A DNA stretch of 64,000 nucleotides from Diphasiastrum complanatum (Eukaryota; Streptophyta; Lycopodiopsida; Lycopodiales; Lycopodiaceae), in assembly GCA_029204225.1 (NCBI GenBank), contig MU832121.1, positions 1 through 64,000 of the forward strand. The letters run 5' to 3'. Each line of letters starts with the position of its first letter. The stretch's first letter is position 1. Under the pieces are notes generated by a model that made no database searches, was not told where the DNA came from, and worked only from the letters and a program-made list of their open reading frames with translations. The position numbers and the translations under genes were made by a program. Positions 10,489 to 22,271 of this stretch are shown here, piece by piece.

Positions 10489-11751
10489 TGTGATGCCATG
10501 AAAATGTTAAAAATTGAATATCAACATAAATATGGCATGATATACTCGAAAATGAAGATATGAGCCGGTTAAGTATAAATCATAAAGAGGCCTAAGTCAT
10601 TTTTCGGAAATATATTCTCCTAAGTACTTGCCTTGTAATTAAGGGCAAGACCTTCAAAAGGAAAAGACATTGTCTTGGACAACCTTTACTAGGTCGTTCA
10701 TACAAAACGACTAGATACAAAAAGACATGATAAACTAGAGTAACTTTAACTCATAGTTAAGTATACCTCCTATGGTATAGTTGAACGTATTTTCAGTCTA
10801 ATTGTTAACTAGACCCTTTCGCGAGAGCGACGCACCTGTTGTTTTAGAGGTGTGTTTGTTCGCCCCGTAGAACATATATAGAACTCACACTTCAGTCTCG
10901 ATCATCGAGAGAGAAGAGTTTATGCTTATGGAAGAGATTGAAGAAGTGAATAGAGTTCTGTGAGTTATTCTCTCTTATCTCTGTTCTCCGCACTACTGAG
11001 TGTGATTGATTTTGAGTCTGCTAACAATCTCTAACGCATTTCATGAATTACTCTCTGATCATACGGACACTCTAGTGCATTACAATCGTTTGCTGTGTTT
11101 CTGTAAAGCATGCTCTAAAGAACTGTCTTTAAACCATCTTATTCGTCTGTCGCGAATACTTTCTTTTTGGCACTTGAATAACGACTATCTTTGGTACAGT
11201 CTAGCACGATCATTGAATAAAGCTGTATGTATACATGTGAGATGACACTCCCTGTCTGAAAAATTGAGTCTCTGATCTGTTTTCCTGATTGGCATTGACA
11301 TAAGTTTCTAACTTGTTCTAAAACTCTTCGTGTTCTTTAACCATTAAGTTAGGCTTTAGTTGTTGAGGACTTTTGTCTAGAAACGAATAGTTCGCGAACG
11401 CGATTAATTAATTGTCTGCACAGTTGCGAATACATCGAACAATTCTCGATTATCTGTTGACACCTTAATCAGCCAGAGTGTAGTACTGTTGTACTACTCT
11501 GATAACATCTCATCTGTAGAACACACTTCATTCAATTGACAGAGACCAGATTGTTGTTTTGAATTTATTAACATTACCCCTCCCAAACATAAGTAATATT
11601 GGTTACTTTTTAATGTCTGTCGACAACCAGAATAACACTCGAAACCACTTGTCATAATTGTACCAAAAACATAACTTTCTAACGTTGTCCTCTGTGGGAA
11701 CGACATTATTTACTACAAAATCTATATTAACCCTGTTGGTATAGTACGACA
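10489..11751 (+). mobile_element. LTR of gypsy family G1 (long form)
   Basis: Begins TGTGATGCC and ends GTACGACA, matching the LTR at 30074-30881 along its length, except for about 463 bases (roughly 11039-11501) absent from that copy. It interrupts the minus-strand F element. Integrase coding follows immediately, with no primer site or gag between, so the internal 5' part has been lost. Confidence 0.8.
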
Positions 11752-12837
11752 TATACCAATTTTTGATGATTTTCCAGACGAACATTTATTCGAGATTTCA
11801 TCTACAAATTCGTTATATTCTGATATTATTACTTATCTTAAGGATTAGATATATCTGGATGGTTACGATTTGGAGCAAAAGACAGTTTTTCAATATAAGG
11901 TAGCACCTTATACAATTATTAACAATGTTCTGTACAAGCTTGGTGCTGACCATCAACTCTGGTAAGCCTACAAAAGCAATGAGTTGGCCATTGACACCAA
12001 TCCTGTCTCTTGCACCATTCGAGAAGTGGGGGATTGACTTTGTCGGTCCAATCAAGCATGTTACCGACATACGAAATGTCATTATATTCTAGTTGCCATG
12101 TATTATGCTACCAAGAACGTTGAAGCAGAGGTGACGAAACGAAACAATGCGAAAACTGTTGCGACGTTCTTATTCAATAGTATAATCACAAGATATGGTT
12201 GTCCACTCAAACTAGCAAGTGACCGAGGTACACATTTTTTAAATGATCAAACACAGAAAAACTACACCGTATAGTCCAAAAGCAAACGGGTTGACAGAAA
12301 GAGCTAATGGAATCTTATGTAAGATCTTGACTAAAATTACTATTGCACATGCAATGGATTGGAATCAGAAACTACCATCAGTTCTCTGGGCTTATCGCAA
12401 CACAAAGAAAATCATGACAAAACAGATACCATGTTTTCTTATATATGGTATGCATCCTATTTTGTCAATTGAATTCAAGGTGAAAACCTTTTGTATTCAA
12501 GCTCAACGAACAGATGCAGAATGTATAAACAAAAGGTTGACTAATATTGAAAAACTAGCTGAAGCTCGAGAGACTTCACAAAAATTAACGAAAGAAATAA
12601 CAAAGAAAGAAGAAATATGACAGTCATATAAAAAAATGTGATCTTAAAGCTGATGATTATGCGCTGATATATGATAGTCGCCATCAAAAGTTCTCTGGAA
12701 AACTCCATATGCGATGGCTTGGACCTTATAAAGTCATAGAGGTGTTTGACAATGGTTCTGTGCAACTTCAATCACTTGAAGACGAACTATTACCGACACA
12801 TATTAACAGCTCCAGATTGAAGAAATATTACCTTTGA
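11752..12837 (+). pseudogene. Gypsy integrase remnant (G1 copy a)
   Basis: Begins DDFPDEHLFEISST, then IITYL, QYKVAPYTIINNVLYKLGAD (pre-integrase), KNVEAEVTKRNN, IITRYGCPLKLASDRGTHF (second catalytic Asp region), KANGLTERANGI (third catalytic Glu), VLWAYRNT, and the C-terminal GPYKVIEVFDNGSVQLQSL, stop TGA 12835-12837. Several frame breaks and stops make it nonfunctional. The zinc-binding segment is shortened. G1 copies b, c and d carry the same protein. Confidence 0.85.
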
Positions 12838-13430
12838 CCAGAATTTTTTTTATTCTTATTATTTTCTAGTATTTTTTTAGAAATTCATCGCGAATTTTCT
12901 TTTATCTTGTCTAAATTTTTTCGTGACTTTTCTTTTATTTATTTTTTCTAGAAATTTTCTAGAAATTTTTGAGAATTTTTCTTGACTTCTCTCAATCTTT
13001 CAATATCATTTTAAAAAGTATTTTCAAGAACTTTTTGAGATTTTTTTCGCGACACTTAATTTGTTAATCAAATTTTCGTAAATCGTTTTCGAGAATTTTT
13101 CTAGAATCTTTTCTAGCATTATCTCCAGTCTTTTGAGAAATTTTCTAGTATGTTGCTAAAATTTTTGAGAAATTTTCGTGAGTTTCTGTAACATTTTTTT
13201 AAAGATCCTTCGAGAAAGTTTCGCGAAACTTTCTAGAATCTTTCTGGCATATTTTCGAAAATCTTTCAAGAATCTCTCGACCTACTTTTTATATCCCTCC
13301 ATTAAAGATGATGGCCACGTGATCATCATTATTCACACGTGTGTACGCTCATAGATATTGTTTCTCCTTAATTGATTTTTTTCTTTTCACAAACGGCCTT
13401 CCGTCATTAAAGATCGATTTGGCAAATTAT
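12838..13430 (+). repeat. G1 spacer with 11-bp-phased TTCnnGAA palindromes (copy a)
   Basis: AT-rich noncoding spacer between integrase and the extra ORF. TTCnnGAA or near-matches start at 12946, 12957, 12968, 12979; at 13088, 13099; and at 13209, 13220, 13231, 13242. Within each group the step is exactly 11 bases. TTCnnGAA is the inverted-pair core of plant heat-shock elements. The spacer recurs inverted at 18298-18904 and directly at 27696-28180. Confidence 0.75.
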
Positions 13431-13667
13431 AGTTTCAAACACTGAGCCATGCACGTCCTCCATAAATGGAAGTGACAGATGTCAAGTCACCATGCCACAT
13501 CATCATCCCTTCCACACCGCTACTGCTTATCAGAGTTATTTTCCATTTTTCTTCTTTACACTTTCTACTTGCGAGTTTATGCTTTCCTGCGCTCATTCTC
13601 TTTGCGATCAAATCACTTTTTTGCGAACTATTGTCGATCTACGAAGCTATCGTTAAACATTCGAACA

Positions 13668-15060
13668 ATGGCTTCCGGATCAGGTTCTAGCTCTACTATC
13701 ATCTGGAAAGCACGCGCATGAATCCATCTGGCATCCATCTAGTCCTTTTTGGATCGATGCAGGTTGGGTGATTTGAAAGTGGACCCCTCCATCATCCTCT
13801 CTGAAGTCAGTACAGAGTTTGTGAACTCTATCCATTCAATTTCGGAGGAGGAATTCAAAGTTATGTATGAGGCAAATTCTTCACTATCTCTGAAGATTTG
13901 TTTTTCACAGCCCTCGGACTACCATTGGATGGGAAGCTGGTTGCGACCAATAAAGAGTCGGTGGATGAAGCTGCCCACTTTTTGAGCAACTGCTTTGTAC
14001 CCACGAAGGGATACAAAATTTCTATGATCCGAGATGCCACATTCAAACTATTTTGTAAATACGCAAACCAAGACATATTTTTGACGGATGCGGATGCGAC
14101 AATATCAGTACAAATTTTTGGCTACATATTGGATGCGCCTGCGGGTAATCCAGTATGCTTTGGCGTTATCACTTACAAAGCCTTTTTGCAATGGATCAAA
14201 CATCAAAAGTTTTTTGGAGTTGGAGCCCATGTCTCTCGCCTGTGCGCTCGTTTTCAAATTTTGACCGATCCAGAGAAAATACTGCTGACGGGAAGGATGT
14301 TGGCTCCCAAGCCAATTGATCTTTCCAATCTAATTTTTGTACCTACTCCGGTTCCAGTCGATGCTGCACCAACAGTCGAAGTAGCAGCCACAACTGCTAT
14401 GGAGAGTAAAGCTGTGGCAATGGAAACCGATGGAGCTGCTGATTCTTCAAAGCTAGCATCTGCTTCCACATCTCAGAAGCAACTGAGTGCATCCACCTTT
14501 GAGGATGATGCAACCCAGTCTGATACATCCGACAAGGGACGAATTGTTGCTGAAGGCGACACTGGGGCACCTGTGGTGGATGAAGAAGAACCAGACGACC
14601 AGCCCCAGTGGTTTCGATCCATGACAGAGAAAGCCAAGAATCTAGTGGCTGAAGTATATGAGTTTGACAAGTACCACCGTCAACTCACGATGCAACTTAT
14701 CACCTTAGAGAGAAAATCACTAGAATTTCTGAAGGAGTCCTTCGAGAAGATCAATTCGCTCGAATCAGACAACACGAAGCTGATCGAAAAACATCATTCT
14801 CTTGAAACACAGCTTCAGACTTTAATAAAGGAAGCTGATTTTTTGAAGCAGACCAATAAGACGATTTAGGCCAAGTCTGACAATTTTCAGACTCAAAACG
14901 ATTCTTTGAAGCAGCAACTTTTGGTTGCAAATCAACATAATGTCGCGCTCCAGAAACATCTACAGGAGGAGCGAATAAAAAGATTAAAGACAGAAGCTGC
15001 TTTGTCTCTAAGTACCACTGCAGGGTCTGCTTGTTCTTTGTCAAAAGGACTTATCTTGGA
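13668..15060 (+). pseudogene. Extra ORF of gypsy family G1 (copy a)
   Basis: A protein of unknown family lying 3' of integrase. The start MASGSGSSS at 13668 is shared with copy b (28396). Stops follow at about 13719 and 13742, and a frameshift near 13905; from 13898 a frame runs open for 323 codons. The N-terminal part (ALGLPLDGK, FLSNCFVPTK, DATFKLFCKYANQ, DADATISVQIFGY) is conserved in copy b. Then comes a Thr/Ala/Ser/acidic linker, and a C-terminal stretch predicted as coiled coil (TLERKSLEFLKESFEKINSL onward), continuing after a stop at 14867 as QQLLVANQHNVALQKHLQEE. I do not recognise the fold. The position, between pol and 3' LTR, matches the accessory ORFs of some plant gypsy elements. 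Confidence 0.65.
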
Positions 15061-16260
15061 TCTTTGCTTAACCTTCTTAGCAGGAATTGATCGTGGAGGT
15101 GATGACTTCTGAGAAGATAAACTCTTCTTCGAAGGTGAAGACTTCCTAGACGACGATGTCTTACTAGAACTCTGACTTTAGAATCATCCTTGACTTTTTC
15201 TTTGTCTTTATCCAATAAGGTGGCACATTCTTTGAATCAATCTTTTGAGAAGGATTTTTTCATTTCAGAACCGTAATAGAATGTTGCTTGGCTTGCTTCT
15301 TCGTCATTGACCCTGTGATCCTGTCTTTCTTCAATATAACTGTTTTTGGCAGTTTTATTGTTGGTTCATCAAGAATATTACGCACTCCAAATCTGGTCAG
15401 ATCCATATGATTTAGAATCTACTCATCAGTAAGTTCTGCATTGTCATCATAAGTCAAGACATGACTCACAGGAATGAGTTCATTTTCAATCGGATATGGT
15501 ATAGGTTTCGTTGATATCCAAGCTACATTTAGCACATTCAATGGAAAAGTGATCGGTGTATCCAAGTTTTAATCCAATAATGAAATCTCGCTCAAATTTG
15601 ATTGATTATCTTGTTGACACATATATCCTACTGTACAGTCAATCGTTGTAAGAGCTTCATTCCAGTTGACAGTATCGGTTTGAGAATCGTAATGAACTCC
15701 CAATTTTTTTTTTGGTCGGTCACAAGTATGTTCCGTTGTTGATGAATCATCATTCTCTTTTTGAACCTTTGGTTTGATAGTCCAAGTTGTAGGATTAACC
15801 TTGACTGCACATTCACGATTTTCAAAAGTGACTTTTCCGGTACCCCAATTATGAATTACTTGCGCAACTCATAACCATGGGAGTCCCAATAGGACTCGGT
15901 AGACATTTGGTGTTTCTGGTAGGTCCATTACTACGAAAGTAATGATGAACTGTACTCCGACAATTCTGACAGGTATATCTTCAACTATTATGACAGGTAC
16001 TTCGACTATTGCTCTAGAAGCTTCAAGCTCCTCTTCTTCTTGCAGATGTTTAATCCACTGCCTCATATCCTGATATCTTCTTTTTTCTGTATAAAGATTT
16101 AAATAGACTCCAGATGCTTTTGGTATATCAGTTAATGGTATAGAATCAGTAGGTATTGGATCTGCTACCGGTTCTTTATGCTTCTGTGTTCTGGTGACCA
16201 CCATCAAGGGTACACTTGGTTTATTCTGAGCTATTGGTCTTTGCTTGATTGTTATCAAAT
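15061..16260 (-). pseudogene. Second decayed copy of family F protease and linker
   Basis: At 15869-16258 the minus strand encodes IPVRIVGVQFIITFVVMD and YRVLLGLPWL, parallel to the F protease at 9323-9620. At about 15430-15560 it reads a diverged version of the F linker (ITFPLNVLNVAWIS, VLTYDDNAELTDE). Many stops and frameshifts. It is joined on the left to the broken end of the G1 extra ORF and on the right to a copia fragment. Confidence 0.7.
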
Positions 16261-16375
16261 TTATAGGAGTTGTAGCCAGTGGTGGCTCCTCACATTGGGC
16301 TACGAGGGGCTTACTCTATATCAGGGAGTAGGCAAGGTTGGGTGGATCAGTTAGTGTTTGCCCTACTATGATGTT

Positions 16376-17735
16376 AGGATCTATTACAACTAGCAAGGTG
16401 ATAGTGAGTAGGGATGTTATTTCTTATGAAGGACATGCTTGTGATCTGGATGATTATGCTACTAATCATCTTGATGCCAAAGATCATGACAAGATGGAGG
16501 AGGAGCCTCCAATTGAAGAAGAACTTGAGGATCCACCTCAAGATGCAAGAACTCCAAGAACTCCAAGAAGATCTACAAGGGCAAGGACCGAGCCATTGAG
16601 GCTCACCTATGATGGTCAAGGTGATCAAAGAGAAGGCTCATCATCTTTCACATCTTACACCTTTCTTACTTCAATGTTAGATGATCCAACATGCTATGAA
16701 GATGCTTGTAAATCTAAGAGTTGGATGGATGCTATGCAAATAGAGTATGATGCTCTCATTGAGAATCATACTTGGGATCTTGTGAATCTTCCTCAAGGGA
16801 AGAAACCACTTGATTGCAAGTGGGTGTTTAGATTGAAGTATAATCAAGATGGATCAATAAGTAAGCATAAAGCTAGGCTTGTAGCCAAAGGTTTTTTACA
16901 AACCAAAGGCACTGATTATGATGAGACTTTTTCTCCTGTGGCTAAGCTTGTTACTATCAAGTTGATCATTAGTCTTGCTACAACCTTCAATTGGGAGCCA
17001 TTCCAACTTGATTTCACAAATACATTCCTCAATGGTTATTTGGAGGAAGAGATCTACATGAGGCAACCCGAGGGCTTCATCAAGGCAAAGCATGAAGGAA
17101 AGGTGTAGTTTTTGAAGAAGAGTCTTTATGGGATCAAGCAAGCACCTAGGGCATGGTACTCTATGCTAAACTCTTTTCTCATTTCCATTAATTTTGTAAT
17201 GAGTGCTTATGATCCATCATTGTACTTAAGATTTCATGATGGCAAGTTCATTATTCTTGTTTTGTATGTAGATGACATTATCTTGAGTGGTAATGATCTA
17301 GATGGAATTAGAGATGTAAAAATTGCTTTGGCAAAAGAGTTTGAAATGGTAGATCTCGGCCTATTCAGCTTCATTCTAGGAATAGAGGTTATTAGAGGAT
17401 GTGATTTTAGGTTTATTTGTCAATCTAAATATGCTACATCCATCCTAGATAAATTTGGAATGAAGAATTGTAAAGGCATTGAGACACCAATGGAGCAACA
17501 TGTAAAAGCATCTATTGATGGTGATGACGTGTCCTTTGAGGACATCACATTATATAGAAGGCTTATAGGCTCCTTGATTTATTTAACTATAACTAGACTT
17601 GATCTTAGTTATAGTGTTGGAAAGTTAAGCCAATTCATGCAAAGTCCTCTAGTTTCACATTGGAAGATGGCCAAAAGAGTTCTTAGATACATTTCATCTA
17701 CTAAGAATTTTGGCATTTTGTATAGACTAAGAGCC
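16376..17735 (+). pseudogene. Ty1/copia RT remnant with in-frame stop
   Basis: Starts with VIVSRDVISYEG (integrase end) and runs through the copia RT: DCKWVFRLK, KARLVAKGF, TFSPVAKLV, FLNGYLEEEIYMRQPEGF, SLYGIKQAPRAWY, the catalytic LYVDDIILSG (intact YVDD), FILGIEVIRG, YRRLIGSLIYLTITR and KLSQFM. One TAG at 17106-17108 breaks the frame between GKV and FLKKSLYG; otherwise both sides are open. It stops before RNase H, at the junction with a minus-strand gypsy piece. Related to element E but clearly diverged. An N-terminal Pro-Arg-Thr-rich linker precedes the RT. Confidence 0.9.
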
Positions 17736-17968
17736 TATAGTGAATTGTCTGATCTGGTTAAGGCTTTTTGTAACTGACTTACATGAAAGACTGGAAAAAC
17801 CTTACTGTTGTGTGGGAGTTTTGGTTCATAGGTGACCTCGCCTAGTCTCCTACTGATGGTAAAGGGACCACAATACCTTGGAGACAACTTAGCACACACT
17901 CTTGATTTGAGGGTTTTAGAGTCGACTGGGACTCTCAAGTAGACTTTCTCACGAGTGGAAAACTGCAC
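17735..17968 (-). pseudogene. Gypsy integrase C-terminal fragment
   Basis: Encodes REKVYLRVPV, AKLSPRYCGPFTISRRLGEVTYE and FPVFHVSQLQKAL, the SH3-like C-terminal region of a Ty3/gypsy integrase. It does not match the G1 integrase end (GPYKVIEVF) and belongs to another family. Cut at both sides. Confidence 0.85.
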
Positions 17969-18297
17969 ATCCCGTATGTATAATTGTCATCAGAATTGAT
18001 AATTTTTTGTCCTCTTTCAAGAAACGTTTGCCGAGTTGCAAGCGCCTTTGGTTTTGATCACATAACCTTTAGTTTGAATGACAAACAATCCTTCCCAGCA
18101 GATTTCTAGAAACACCAGAAAAACCATAATAAAAATACCAAAAAATCACCACAACCCTTAAAATACAGAAAAAAAAACCTTCGTCTGATTCACTGTGCAT
18201 AGGTGTGATTCAGATCTATCTACTACCAAGTCGGCGAAATATTATTTCAGAAATAGAAGGTTTCTCAGAGGATCAATTGTCATATTGTCATATTTTT
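17969..18297. other. Noncoding junction
   Basis: AT-rich DNA between the gypsy integrase fragment and the inverted G1 piece. No feature recognised. Confidence 0.4.
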
Positions 18298-18904
18298 GTC
18301 TATAATTTGCCAGATCGATCTTTAATGACGGAAGACCGTTTGTGAAAAGAAAAAAATAAATTAAGGAGAAACAATGTCTATGAGCGTACACACGTGTGAA
18401 TAATGATGATCATGTGGCCATCATCTTTAGTGGAGGGATACAAAAAGTAGGTCGAGTAACTCTCGAAAGATTCTCAAAAATATGCTAGAAAGATTCTAGA
18501 AAGTTTCGCAAAACTTTCTCGAAGGATCTTAAAAAAATGTTATAGAAACTCACGAAAATTTCTCAAAAATTTTAACAACATACTAGAAAATTTCTCGAAA
18601 AACTAGAGATAAAAGATTCTAGAAAAAATTTCGAGAACGATTTACGAGAATTTGATTAACTAATTAAGTGTCACGAAAAAAATCTCGAAAAGTTCTCGAA
18701 AATACTTTTTAAAATGATATTGAAAGATTGAGAGAAGTCAAGAAAAATTCTCGAAAATTTCACGAAAATTTCTAGAAAATTTCTAGAAAAGAAAATAAAA
18801 TAAAATAAAATAAAAGTCACGAAAAAATTTAGACAAGATAAAAGAAAATTCGTGATTAATTTCAAAAAAATACTAGAAAATAATAAGAATAAAAAAAATT
18901 ATGG
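18298..18904 (-). repeat. G1 TTCnnGAA spacer, inverted copy c
   Basis: Reverse complement of 12838-13430 at high similarity, including TTCTAGAA near 18494 and TTCTCGAA near 18518, and the block with GTGTGTACGCTC. Together with copy a it forms an inverted pair about 5 kb apart. Confidence 0.85.
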
Positions 18905-19128
18905 TCAAAGGTAGTATTTCTTCAGTCTGTACCCGTTAATACGTGTCGGTAATAGTTCGTCTTCAAGTGATTGAAGTTGCACAGAACCATTGTCAAACAC
19001 CTTTATGACTTTATAAGGTCCAAGCCATCGCATATGGAGTTTTCCAGGGAACTTTTGATGGCAATTGTTATATATCAGCGCATAATCATCAGCTTTAAGA
19101 TCACATTTTTTTATATGACTGTCATATT
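18905..19128 (-). pseudogene. G1 integrase C-terminal end, inverted copy c
   Basis: Encodes LHMRWLGPYKVIKVFDNGS and ends with the same LKKYYL stop context as copy a (TGA on the minus strand at 18905-18907). Truncated on its 5' side near 19128. Confidence 0.8.
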
Positions 19129-19679
19129 TTTTTTTCTTTCTTTCTGGCTTTCTTTCGAGGAAAAGCTAAATAAGTTTTAAAAAAATGGTAAAAAAACACA
19201 GCCTTCAAAAAAATATAGACACTTTTTGTGGGTAAGTGCCCATTGCCCGTCATCGACGGGCACAAGCAATTAGTTTTTCTATAAAGATCATTGTTGCCAC
19301 CAATTCTCATTCACCTAAACACAAAGTTGGATGTGCTCTTTCCTATTGCAAATTAGGACATGTCGTTTTCCTTGACAAAAGAGATGCAGACAATGACTTT
19401 CACACTAGTGGTTACTTCCCCGACAACTAGTTGGGGCAAGCTCATAGCCTAGAGCCGACCCACATTTCCAATGCACTTTTTCCAACCTCAAATCAGATTT
19501 CTCAGAAACCACATGTCTGAAAGGAGTTGAGGAAGAGCTGAGAAGGGCTTTTCTTGATTCTCTCCGTGGAAGTACAGTTCTCAGAAAAAGCTAAGTTTTC
19601 TTCCCTTGTACAGTTGTAAATTAGTCTTTTCGACTTTTTTTCCTTTAGAAGTTGAGGCACCTCTCTTTCAGTTTCCAAG
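19129..19679. other. Noncoding, nothing recognised
   Basis: Low-complexity AT-rich junction followed by sequence without a family match. It may be leader of the gag gene that starts at 19680. Confidence 0.35.
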
Positions 19680-20690
19680 ATGACCACTCCTCAGGGACCT
19701 GATCAACCCTTGGAGAGAGGCTTCGACGAACTTGAAACAGAAGCCTTGGCTTACAGTAAAGGGAAGGAACCCATGGAATTGAAAAAACATGAACAGTTCG
19801 CCGAAGAACTCGACGAACTAGTTACCAATGAGCAGTTTCTCCAGTTGGTAACAGAAGTGGATGAACTGAAGTTGGCATTAGCCAATTTCAAGACCAGTGT
19901 GGATGACTCGTTCGCTGAACTCAAAAGCTTGATTTTGAGTTCCGCGAAAGGAAGCCTTCCCTCCACTTCTCAGTTATCCCCTTCTCCACTTCCATCAATT
20001 TCGGGTGAGACTTTATGGTCTCACCCGAGTGTTTTTAAAGATTTAAAGCCTCCTACTTTTAATGGGGAAGAGAAGGATAGAAATGCAGATATTCTACAAA
20101 CCTTCCTCAGCAAATGGAAGAACATTCATGCTCTTAAACAGACCCCTGACCATTTGCAAGCTATCGAGACCAGTCTTTCCTTAGGGCCTATGGCCTATAA
20201 GTGGTGGTTAAATCTCCAGGAGACTGGGCAGACTCCTCGGTCATGGAAAGCTTTTGAAGAAGCTTTCCTAAGAGAATTCCTACCAGAAAATGAGCTTGAT
20301 AGAGCCTGGGAAGCCTGCGAAAGAACAATAAAGGATAAATCCCTCATCCAATATATCTCGCAGTATCGATAAGTAATTTTAAAAATTAAAACTATGGATG
20401 ATTATCAGAAAATCAGAGGATTTGTCCGTGGCCTCAAAGATGAATATAAAGTAGAGGTCTAGAGAAACTCGCCTACTACCCTTAAGCAAGCTCTCAGATA
20501 TGCTCAAATCTAAGAGGGCGAGACAACAGCCACTTTCTGAACAGCCTCCTCAGAAAGACTTTCAATTTAATAAGAAATTTTTAAAAAGAAAGAACAAGAT
20601 AAATTTAAAAGTGAAGCTCCTCAGAAATGCCCTTCACTCATACAGCCCTTAAAACCAGATGATTTTGAGAAAGCCAAACAAGAACGTTTT
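19680..20690 (+). pseudogene. Ty3/gypsy gag remnant
   Basis: Start ATG 19680 (MTTPQGPDQPLERG), open for 230 codons to TAA 20370-20372. An acidic, partly coiled N-terminal stretch (about residues 35-100) is followed by the retrotransposon gag fold: LKPPTFNGEE, ADILQTFLSKWKN, SLSLGPMAYKWWLNL, SWKAFEEAFLREFLPENELDRAWE and IQYISQYR. After the stop the same protein continues in frame (TMDDYQKIRGFVRGLKDEYK), with more stops. No zinc knuckle or protease follows: at about 20690 the DNA switches to an inverted G1 pol. Confidence 0.85.
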
Positions 20691-22271
20691 TATATGTGTT
20701 TTTATATCACTATATACACAGAAATTATCAATGAAAATTTCAAGAAAATTTCTTAGGAAGGCAGCAAAAATTAAAATCATTATTCCCTGAAAAGTCGCTA
20801 GTGCATTGCAAAGACCAAAGGACATTTTGTTGTAGGCATAAGTGCCCCAATCCGTAGTAAACGTGGTCTTTGAACGATCCTCCTTTCTCACTCCAACTTG
20901 TTTATAACCAGAGAAACCGCCACAGAAACTATAACGCTCTTGACTAGCAACCTGATCTAAGATAGAATAAGTGAAGGGCAGAGGATGATGATCCTTCCTT
21001 GTGGCAGCATTAAGCTTTTGGAAATCCTAGCATATTCGTATTTTGCCAGTCTTCTTCTTTGGAACAACAACAATGAGAGAAACCCATTCACTGCTTAAGA
21101 CGAGATATATAGTAACTGCCTTAAGGTGTCTGTTGAATTCGTCCTTAACCATGAGGGAGTACTTTGGATTGAGATGATACTGTCTCTGTCGAACAGGTAC
21201 AACATCTCCTTTAAGATCAATACAGTGCTCTCCAAATTCTGCAGGTATACCTTTCAAATCGTCGAGCGACCAGACAAAAACATCTTGGTACTCCTTCAGC
21301 AATTCCGTAAATTCAGCTAATTTCGTTTCTCCAAGTGACTTTCAGACATGTACAAATCTGCTAGGTGCAAGTTCAATTAGTTCAGTAGACTCTCGTAGAA
21401 TGATATCTTCTGTCATACTGGCCTTGGTATGGCCATGAATTTCATGCATGGTTGACTCCATAGATATATTCTTTTTGTCAGCTTGGTTCTTATTACCAAA
21501 TTCTTGTTCATATTCGTCAAATTTGTCACTTGAATCATTATCAGACTCTTTAGAGTTCATGTTTGCAACGTTTATTTCTTTATCCACAACATCTGCTTTA
21601 GTGTTGCAGGCATCGAAGAATTCTTCTTCGTCAATATTCTCATAGCATTTGAAATATTGTACTTCGATGTCAGATGCATTGGAAAAAATATTTAATGCAT
21701 AAGAAGAACCTTCTGAGGTAAATTTGGTGTTAGACAAAGGAGTTCCACCTTCATATTTGTCACGATTCCAGGTGATTATTTGTTCTGCTGGCTTACCTCG
21801 ATTATTGGTCTCACCAGTTTGAAATCTCAATTCTATGGATTTCTAGTGAACACTTGCATTTGATTGATAAAGCCAAGGCCGTCCAATTAGCACAGAATAA
21901 GATGGCAAACCAAGTGGTTTGATAACTATAAAATTCATTGTGAAAGGCTTGGCTTGAATGTAAATAGTGACGTCCTTCAATTCTCCAACAGGCTTTCGTC
22001 GCGTCGAATATGCTAAGTTGATATTCTGTTGTGTTTGGTTGAATGTTAGTCAGTCCCAAAGCATGAGATGTGTCTTTTGTTATTATGTCACGTTTGAACC
22101 AAAATCTATCGGCACTTTTTCAATCAAACATTCCGCAATGGTAACATCAATTTTAGGTGCCCCGAGATCTCCTAAATCAATAGACAGTACACCAGCATCT
22201 GGCAAAGAAACTCTTTTCTTCTTTTTAGGAGCAAAAAGACCTTTCAATTACTTACGGTAATAAGTGTTGTC
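20691..22271 (-). pseudogene. G1 protease and RT, inverted arm (copy d)
   Basis: Minus-strand protease to RT: LIEKVPID-FGSNV (active-site DSG now DFG), YSVLIGRPWLYQSNA, an acidic linker (SKESDNDSSDKFDE), LLKEYQDVFVWSLDDLKGIP, SSEWVSLIVVVPKKKTGKIR, FTTDWGTYAYNKMSFGLC, and the catalytic box FIDNFCVYSD, in which the second Asp is Asn (20724-20729). In-frame stops lie at 22080-22085 (two), near 21843, 21340 and 21027. Most of these, and the Asn, are shared with the direct-orientation copy at 24660-26330, showing common descent from an already dead copy. Confidence 0.85.
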
